Shown here one piece after another: positions 5,919-10,480 of a DNA stretch of 10,480 bases; within the stretch, counting starts at the first letter, position 1; each line of letters starts with the position of its first letter. The DNA is taken from positions 1-10,480 of the forward strand of contig JAJFJI010000213.1 in assembly GCA_021774205.1 (NCBI GenBank). Reading direction: 5' to 3'. The notes under the pieces are model-generated. The model was not told the origin of the DNA. It saw only the letters and a list, made by a program, of their open reading frames with translations, and ran no database searches. The DNA is from Nitrosomonas sp. (GTDB lineage: Bacteria; Pseudomonadota; Gammaproteobacteria; Burkholderiales; Nitrosomonadaceae). Both the position numbers and the translations under genes were made by a program.

Positions 5919-7160
5919 TTAATGCTCGTGCGATGTCTCGCTTTTCTTCATTTCCGCGATCAGGTAATAGGCATTGTTCCAGGCCACCAGGGCGCCTTTA
6001 GGAAATGGCTCTAGCAGATTGATTTCCACCCAGCCTTCATCAGAGGCACCCGTTTTGATTTCAATAGGCTCAAACATCCATCCCGTTTTTCCGTCTTCCT
6101 GGTGTACTTCCGCCATAAAAATGTAAGATTTACCTTCCTCCACAATAATGGCTTCTTCTGGCAGGGCTATTACTGACATACTTTCTGTAAAAATTTTTCC
6201 ATTGATATACATTCCTGGAATAAGAAGAAACTCTTTTTGATCGATTTCCGCATGTACATGAACTATCCTAGGGTTTTGCTCAAAATTTTTGCCCACTGAA
6301 AAAATTTTGGCAGATAAAGTCTTACCCGGAACCGATTCCACTGTAAATGATACCTTTTGACCTTTTCTTACCTTATTGGCATCTTTCTCGAAAACCATCA
6401 GATCGACATGTACATGATCAATATTTATGATCCTGAGTATTTCTGCCTGGGCGTTTACAAACTGGCCTATTTGTACCAATACTTTTTTAATGTTGCCATC
6501 AATAGGGCTTACCACCGGAACAGTTTTATAGATGTTCCCATCTCTAATTTTTCTCACATTAATGCTTAATTGTTCCAGTTGTGCTTCAAATCCTTTTACG
6601 TCACCTTTAATAGCTCTGTAATCGGCTCTCGTTTGTTGGTAAATCTTTCCTGAGCTTACTCCTTCATCATAAAGCCTTTTTTGACGCTCAAATTCTTTCT
6701 CCAGATATTGCATTTGGTTATAGGTTCTTATGTAAGCGGTTTGGAGATTCGTTAGATTAGGGTGTGAAAGGTAAGCCAGTATTTGGCCTTTTTTTACTTT
6801 CTCTCCTTCTATTACTTTAATAGCCGTTACATTGGCTCCTAAAATAGCCGTAACTATGGCTTTATGCTGGGGAAACAATGCCAACCTGCCATTGACATCT
6901 ACTACACCTGATAGAGAACGTGTGGGCAAAGTATCCACCTTGATACCGAGACTATTAAACTTTAATGCTGATAGATGCACAGTACCCAGCCCTTCTTCGC
7001 CATGATCTTCATGAGCATGCCCTTTGTGGGTATCCTCTTTTTTGTTTTCTTGATTTTTACCTTCTCCTAAATCACTGTTGTCAGTTAATTTGTCACTACA
7101 ACCGGTAAAGAAAAATATGGTTAATATCAAGGCAAGTAGGTATAAGGCGTGCTTTTTCAT
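5919..7160 (-). CDS. Periplasmic adaptor lipoprotein of a heavy-metal RND efflux pump (CzcB/CusB type)
   Basis: A 413-residue membrane-fusion protein that links the inner-membrane RND pump to the outer-membrane channel. The N-terminus is a lipoprotein signal: MKK, a hydrophobic run, then the lipobox FTGC with Cys21. Next comes a His/Glu-rich stretch with His45, 48, 50 and 53, then a lipoyl half (about 105-134, ending LAYLSHP). A coiled-coil hairpin occupies about 137-210, followed by the second lipoyl half (SPIDGNIKKVLVQIGQFV), a beta-barrel (about 246-328) and a membrane-proximal domain. The last residues are SHEH. ATG at 7160 is preferred because AAAGAG lies nine bases upstream; the ATG two codons earlier (7166) puts it too close. 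It lies 27 bases after the pump stop, with no room for a promoter, so it is translated from the pump transcript. His-rich ends suggest metal capture in the periplasm. Specificity (divalent cations versus Cu/Ag) cannot be read from it. Confidence 0.92.
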   Translation of the reverse strand: MKKHALYLLALILTIFFFTGCSDKLTDNSDLGEGKNQENKKEDTHKGHAHEDHGEEGLGTVHLSALKFNSLGIKVDTLPTRSLSGVVDVNGRLALFPQHKAIVTAILGANVTAIKVIEGEKVKKGQILAYLSHPNLTNLQTAYIRTYNQMQYLEKEFERQKRLYDEGVSSGKIYQQTRADYRAIKGDVKGFEAQLEQLSINVRKIRDGNIYKTVPVVSPIDGNIKKVLVQIGQFVNAQAEILRIINIDHVHVDLMVFEKDANKVRKGQKVSFTVESVPGKTLSAKIFSVGKNFEQNPRIVHVHAEIDQKEFLLIPGMYINGKIFTESMSVIALPEEAIIVEEGKSYIFMAEVHQEDGKTGWMFEPIEIKTGASDEGWVEINLLEPFPKGALVAWNNAYYLIAEMKKSETSHEH

Positions 7161-7193
7161 TGTCATTTACTCTTTATCTGTTTGGGCTTCGTA

Positions 7194-10067
7194 TTAATTC
7201 GATGTTTTTAAGAAGTATTCCAGCTGGTAGCGGCTATCCAAATAATTGCCAAAAGCATTCCATGAATCGACTTCAATTCGTATCGCCTCTCTCATGTTTT
7301 GTAAAAACGTTACATAGTCTATGGCACCTTCCTCATAGGCAAAAACTGCGCCGGTTTGCTGCTCCCTGGCCATAGGAAGCGCCGTATCCCGGTAGTATTG
7401 CCACGAGTTCAGCCACTTGACATACTGTTCACGAATACTCTGATAAGCCGCGTTTAGCTCCATTTGGGTTTGTTGCAGATTTTGGGTGGCAATTGTGCGT
7501 TGAATTTTTGATGATTGTGCCCTGCCCAGCTCCGGACCAAAAAACAAAGGGATTTGGATGCCTGCCTGAAACTGATAAAACCCTGACTGGCCGGCAATTT
7601 CCTGTCGGCTATACTGCAAATTAAATTTGGGTAAAAACTGCGCGCGTCTCTCTGTGATGGCAGCATCCGCTACGTTTAACTGTTGTTTGGAAACATTGAG
7701 TGCAGGGTGGCTATCCAGCGAATCTGTAACAAAGTTTAATGGACTATCAAGCTGATCCGGAGGAATATCTGGTACGGTGAACAGCGCATCGTCGACAAAC
7801 CATAGATTCAATTGTTGAAGCGCACTCAAGTAATCACGATAAGTTTGTTCTTTTTGTATCTGTACTTGATTGCCCTGATTTGAAGTTGCCAGGTATTCCA
7901 GTTTTGAGGTTGCCTCTACTTCAAGCCTTATGCGGGCAGCTCGTTCGATATCCGTAAAAATAGAATTCAGCCGCTTGTAAACTTGATAATTATTTTTAGT
8001 GGCATATGCCATCGCCCAAGCCCGGCTTACTTCACGCTCTACTTCTATTACAGAAAGGTTAAGCGCGTTCTCAGCCAACGTAACCCGCTCTTTCTGCAGC
8101 TGCAACCTCGGGGCAATACCAAACACATCGATTTGTCGCTGCTGAATACCTTGTGATTGAACGCCGCTTGAACCATTGCCTGCTTCTTCTTTTCCAGTGA
8201 AAAACGTGGTTCTGCCGATATCCCAAGCGGTTTTCTTCAGGGCCTCTTGGCTTTCAATTTCTAGTCTAGCTGATTGTATTCTAGGGTAATTTTTGACAGC
8301 CCGCTCCCTGGCTTGCTCCAAAGTAATCGTTTGCAGTTTGTCTAACGGCTGTGATTGCGCTTTCACTGTAGAGGCAGCACTAAGTAGAATACCCGCCAGC
8401 CCGCCACATACAATTAATACACGCAATGTGTTTGTGTTGGGGCGCTTAAAGCTTTTCTTGTTATTACTTCGGCTCTCCACAAAAGCGTAAAGTACCGGAA
8501 GCACCACAAGGGTAAGTAGGGTAGCAGTGAATAAACCACCAATGACGACGGTAGCCAATGGACGTTGTACTTCAGCGCCTGCCGATATGGATAATGCCAT
8601 TGGTAAGAACCCGAAAATGTCGGTCGCGTCTGTCAGTAAAATAGGTCTGATTCTTTCTTTGGTTCCGGTAAGAATTCGTTCCCTAATGCAGGTTATTCCT
8701 TCTTCTTTTAACGTGTTGAATCGATTTATTAAAACTAATCCATCAAGTACGGCAATGCCAAATAGCACAATAAAACCAATCCCTGCTGAAATACTAAAAG
8801 GCATATCTCGTAGCCAAAGGGCGAATACACCGCCTATTGCTGCTAAAGGAATGGCTGTATAAATCATGATCGATTGGGAAACCGACTTCAGGGCAAAATA
8901 TAGCAATATGAAAATTAGGAATAGTACAATTGGCACCACAATGGCTAATCGGCTCTTGGCTTTTTGCAGATTTTCAAACTCTCCACCGTATGTAATGTAA
9001 TAGCCGGGTGGCAATTCTAGTTCAGCATCTAGTTTCTTCTGAATATCCATCACCGCAGACTCTACATCACGCCCTCTGGTGTTCACGCCGACATAAGTCC
9101 TTCGGGACGTATTTTCACGAGATATTTGCATCGGACCCGGTGCATAGTTAATATCAGCGACTTCCTTGAGAGGAACCTGGGTGCCGTCCGGTAGATCGAT
9201 AAAAAGAGCGCGCAAATCTTCAATACTTTTTTGGTGAGCTTCATCAAAACGTATGACCATTTCAAAGCGTTTCTCTCCTTCAAAAATCACTCCGGTCACA
9301 CCGCCGGCAAATGCCGAGCTTACATATTGATTCAACTGATCAATATTCACCCCGTATTGAGCAATTTTTTCGCGGTTATAGCGCACGGTAATTTGAGGCA
9401 AGCCGGAAGTCCTTTCAGGATTTACATCCCCCACACCCGGTATGGTCTGAATGATTTGACTTATTTCTTCTGCTTTTTGTGCCAGTACATCAATGTCTTC
9501 GCCGTATAACTTTACGGCCACATCTTCCCGAACACCCGTTAATAATTCATTAAAACGCAATTCTACTGGCTGACTGAAAACCAAGTTGACCCCAGCTAGC
9601 TTGTTATCAAGCATTTCTTTAATTTTTTCAACAAGTTCATCTTTTGACTTGGCAGAAGTCCATTTGTCCATGTCTTTTTCCAGAATAATGAACATGTCCG
9701 CTATATCCATTGGCATAGGATCTGTGGGGATTTCTGCCACACCAATTCTGGCTACAGCAGTTTTTATTTCAGGAAAATTTCTCAGCAAAATATTTTCTAT
9801 TTTAATAGAAACATCAATGGCTTCACTCAATCCACTACCAGGCCTGATAAGTGCTTGCATGGCGATGTCGCCTTCATCTAACTGAGGTATAAACTCGCCA
9901 CCCATTTTGGAAAGCGTAAAACCGGCTGTTCCCAGCAGCGCAACCGCCATAATAATGACTATTGCTTTGAATCGTAGTGCACTTCTGAGCAATGGTAGAT
10001 AAGCACGCAAAATGCCACTAAAAAATTTTATCACCGACTTTCTCAAACCATCGCTCAAGCTTTCCAA
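7194..10067 (-). CDS. C-terminal RND heavy-metal pump half fused to a TolC-like outer-membrane factor (after frameshift)
   Basis: This 957-codon frame holds the larger part of a CzcA/CusA-type pump fused to its outer-membrane partner. Codons 1-16 are out of frame with the family; true homology begins at SGILRAYLPLLRSALRF (from 10019). Residues 34-52 are TM7, followed by the second periplasmic loop (MGGEFIPQLDEGDIAM, GVGDVNPERTSGLPQ, PGYYITYGGEFENLQ). TM8-TM12 span about 373-530, ending LLTLVVLPVLYAFVE. After a basic linker (NNKKSFKRPNTN) a hydrophobic stretch at 548-567 ends VKAQS, like a signal-peptide cleavage site. Residues about 575-957 are a TolC/OEP-type protein with long helices, two repeats (ITLEQARERAVKNYP and SHPALNVSKQQLNVA) and beta-strand pieces (FNLQYSRQE, FYQFQAGIQIPLFFG). 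Such pump-TolC fusions are known mainly from Bacteroidetes. The adaptor gene follows 27 bases downstream. The upstream part of the same gene is in another frame (10018-10480). Confidence 0.88.
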   Translation of the reverse strand: MESLSDGLRKSVIKFFSGILRAYLPLLRSALRFKAIVIIMAVALLGTAGFTLSKMGGEFIPQLDEGDIAMQALIRPGSGLSEAIDVSIKIENILLRNFPEIKTAVARIGVAEIPTDPMPMDIADMFIILEKDMDKWTSAKSKDELVEKIKEMLDNKLAGVNLVFSQPVELRFNELLTGVREDVAVKLYGEDIDVLAQKAEEISQIIQTIPGVGDVNPERTSGLPQITVRYNREKIAQYGVNIDQLNQYVSSAFAGGVTGVIFEGEKRFEMVIRFDEAHQKSIEDLRALFIDLPDGTQVPLKEVADINYAPGPMQISRENTSRRTYVGVNTRGRDVESAVMDIQKKLDAELELPPGYYITYGGEFENLQKAKSRLAIVVPIVLFLIFILLYFALKSVSQSIMIYTAIPLAAIGGVFALWLRDMPFSISAGIGFIVLFGIAVLDGLVLINRFNTLKEEGITCIRERILTGTKERIRPILLTDATDIFGFLPMALSISAGAEVQRPLATVVIGGLFTATLLTLVVLPVLYAFVESRSNNKKSFKRPNTNTLRVLIVCGGLAGILLSAASTVKAQSQPLDKLQTITLEQARERAVKNYPRIQSARLEIESQEALKKTAWDIGRTTFFTGKEEAGNGSSGVQSQGIQQRQIDVFGIAPRLQLQKERVTLAENALNLSVIEVEREVSRAWAMAYATKNNYQVYKRLNSIFTDIERAARIRLEVEATSKLEYLATSNQGNQVQIQKEQTYRDYLSALQQLNLWFVDDALFTVPDIPPDQLDSPLNFVTDSLDSHPALNVSKQQLNVADAAITERRAQFLPKFNLQYSRQEIAGQSGFYQFQAGIQIPLFFGPELGRAQSSKIQRTIATQNLQQTQMELNAAYQSIREQYVKWLNSWQYYRDTALPMAREQQTGAVFAYEEGAIDYVTFLQNMREAIRIEVDSWNAFGNYLDSRYQLEYFLKTSN

Positions 10068-10480
10068 ACCAATTCTTTCTGTTTCTCACGGGCTTCAAAA
10101 GCAAGGCTGACATCATAGGAACATAAGTTAGGCAAAGGATAATTGCCCCCAGCATCGCAAAACTGAATGTATAGGCCATAGGCTGAAACATTTTGCCTTC
10201 TATTCCGGTAAGAAACAGAATGGGCGTAAACACAATCAGTATGATCATCTGGCCAAAAATTGCGGTATTCATCATAGAACTGCCAGCTTTATAGGCAATT
10301 TTATCCATGACGTTCTGGTCTATATCGAATTTCCCGGCTTTAATTTGTTTTTGAATTTCATATACGGTGCGTTCTACTATAATCACCGTGCCATCAACAA
10401 TAATTCCGAAGTCAATAGCTCCCAAACTCATTAGATTCGCCCATACGTCAAATTGCTTCATCATGATAAAGGCAAAGAGC
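10018..10480 (-). CDS. Upstream fragment of the same RND heavy-metal pump (partial, frame broken)
   Basis: This frame is open from the right edge to a TAG at 10020-10018 and encodes 153 residues of an RND pump; the first 370-380 residues lie outside the window. It covers TM4 to the end of TM6. TM4 carries DFGIIVDGTVIIVE, whose Asp, Asp and Glu have the spacing of CzcA Asp402, Asp408 and Glu415, the proton-relay residues of divalent-cation exporters. Next come FTPILFLTGIEGKMFQPMAYTFSFAM and YVPMMSALLLKP, typical of heavy-metal RND proteins. The basic cytoplasmic loop after TM6 ends GDKIF and then stops, whereas relatives run straight on into the TM7 region now in the next frame. An internal ATG at 10464 is not a real start. 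Without the break the two parts would give at least 1094 residues here. Confidence 0.85.
   Translation of the reverse strand, partial: LFAFIMMKQFDVWANLMSLGAIDFGIIVDGTVIIVERTVYEIQKQIKAGKFDIDQNVMDKIAYKAGSSMMNTAIFGQMIILIVFTPILFLTGIEGKMFQPMAYTFSFAMLGAIILCLTYVPMMSALLLKPVRNRKNWFGKLERWFEKVGDKIF
10020..10025 (-). other. Frameshift in a T6 run inside the RND pump gene
   Basis: On the coding strand the sequence reads GAT AAA ATT TTT TAG, ending the upstream frame. Removing one T from the six-base run gives GAT AAA ATT TTT AGT GGC, which joins GDKIF to SGILRAYLPL and restores a continuous pump. The break is thus a single extra base in a homopolymer next to four A. It may be a sequencing error, a true inactivating mutation, or a site where RNA polymerase slippage restores the frame. 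A -1 ribosomal shift would not repair it; a +1 shift would be needed. Confidence 0.85.

Larger units (their letters stand above)
3245..10480. mobile_element. Putative genomic island inserted at tRNA-Val (one end only)
   Basis: A P4-type integrase lies directly downstream of an intact tRNA gene in the same orientation, the standard layout at one end of an integrated island. The following cargo (metal RND efflux pump, adaptor, bestrophin channel) is on the opposite strand and differs in style from the left-hand chromosomal genes. No second copy of the tRNA 3' end is found within the window, so the far boundary is presumed to lie beyond 10480. The element boundary and the inclusion of the efflux operon are inference. 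Confidence 0.5.

Noticed and set aside
8527..8862. Plus-strand open frame of 111 codons inside the pump gene
   Set aside because: It is the complementary shadow of the strongly conserved RND transmembrane region and has no recognisable domain or ribosome site.
10018..10067. Programmed -1 ribosomal frameshifting at the A4T6 run
   Set aside because: A -1 shift leads into the third frame, not the pump frame; only a +1 shift or a one-base loss in the RNA repairs it.
3245..10480. Second copy of the tRNA-Val 3' end marking the other island boundary
   Set aside because: No repeat of the TTCGAGTCCAATCGCGCC core was found within the window on either strand.

Overview
The left third of the window (1-3244) looks like ordinary chromosome of a moderately AT-rich proteobacterium. 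The gene set (a fused alpha/beta hydrolase-OsmC protein, an Hsp15-type S4 RNA-binding protein, a class II aldolase/adducin-type protein) and a tRNA-Val(GAC) with encoded CCA suggest a betaproteobacterium, possibly a Nitrosomonas-like ammonia oxidiser. That assignment is inference from family resemblance, not from a search.

Layout: 1-156 is the tail of a membrane protein that starts outside the window. At 309-1556 is the hydrolase-OsmC fusion. The Hsp15-like gene (1794-2189) and the class II aldolase-family gene (2231-3016) follow 41 bases apart and may be co-transcribed. A tRNA-Val(GAC) gene lies at 3168-3244. Immediately after it come two direct and two inverted GGGGTATA-type sites, then a P4/DUF4102-type tyrosine integrase (3470-4453). 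This is the usual arrangement at the integrase end of a genomic island inserted in a tRNA 3' end. The integrase has an in-frame internal deletion that removes the HxxR active-site box, so the island is probably immobilised. A roughly 400-base stretch without genes follows, with a perfect 8-bp hairpin.

From 4851 to the right edge all genes are on the minus strand and read, in transcription order: a heavy-metal RND efflux pump fused to a TolC-like outer-membrane factor (from beyond 10480 down to 7194), its lipoprotein periplasmic adaptor (7160-5919), and a bestrophin-type anion channel (5873-4851). Gaps of 27-45 bases suggest one operon. Together the first two encode all three layers of a tripartite metal exporter in two genes. 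The pump has the CzcA-type Asp-Asp-Glu proton-relay spacing, so a divalent cation (Zn, Co, Cd, Ni) is the likelier substrate than Cu/Ag, but this is not proven. The pump-TolC fusion and the style of the adaptor are familiar from Bacteroidetes, so the cargo may have crossed phyla.

The pump reading frame is broken by one extra base in a run of six T on the coding strand (10020-10025). It could be a real inactivating mutation, a homopolymer sequencing error, or a transcriptional slippage site. I see no CRISPR array, rRNA, toxin-antitoxin pair or complete insertion sequence, and no clear candidate for a wholly new system. The unusual content is a decaying tRNA-Val island carrying a metal-efflux operon.
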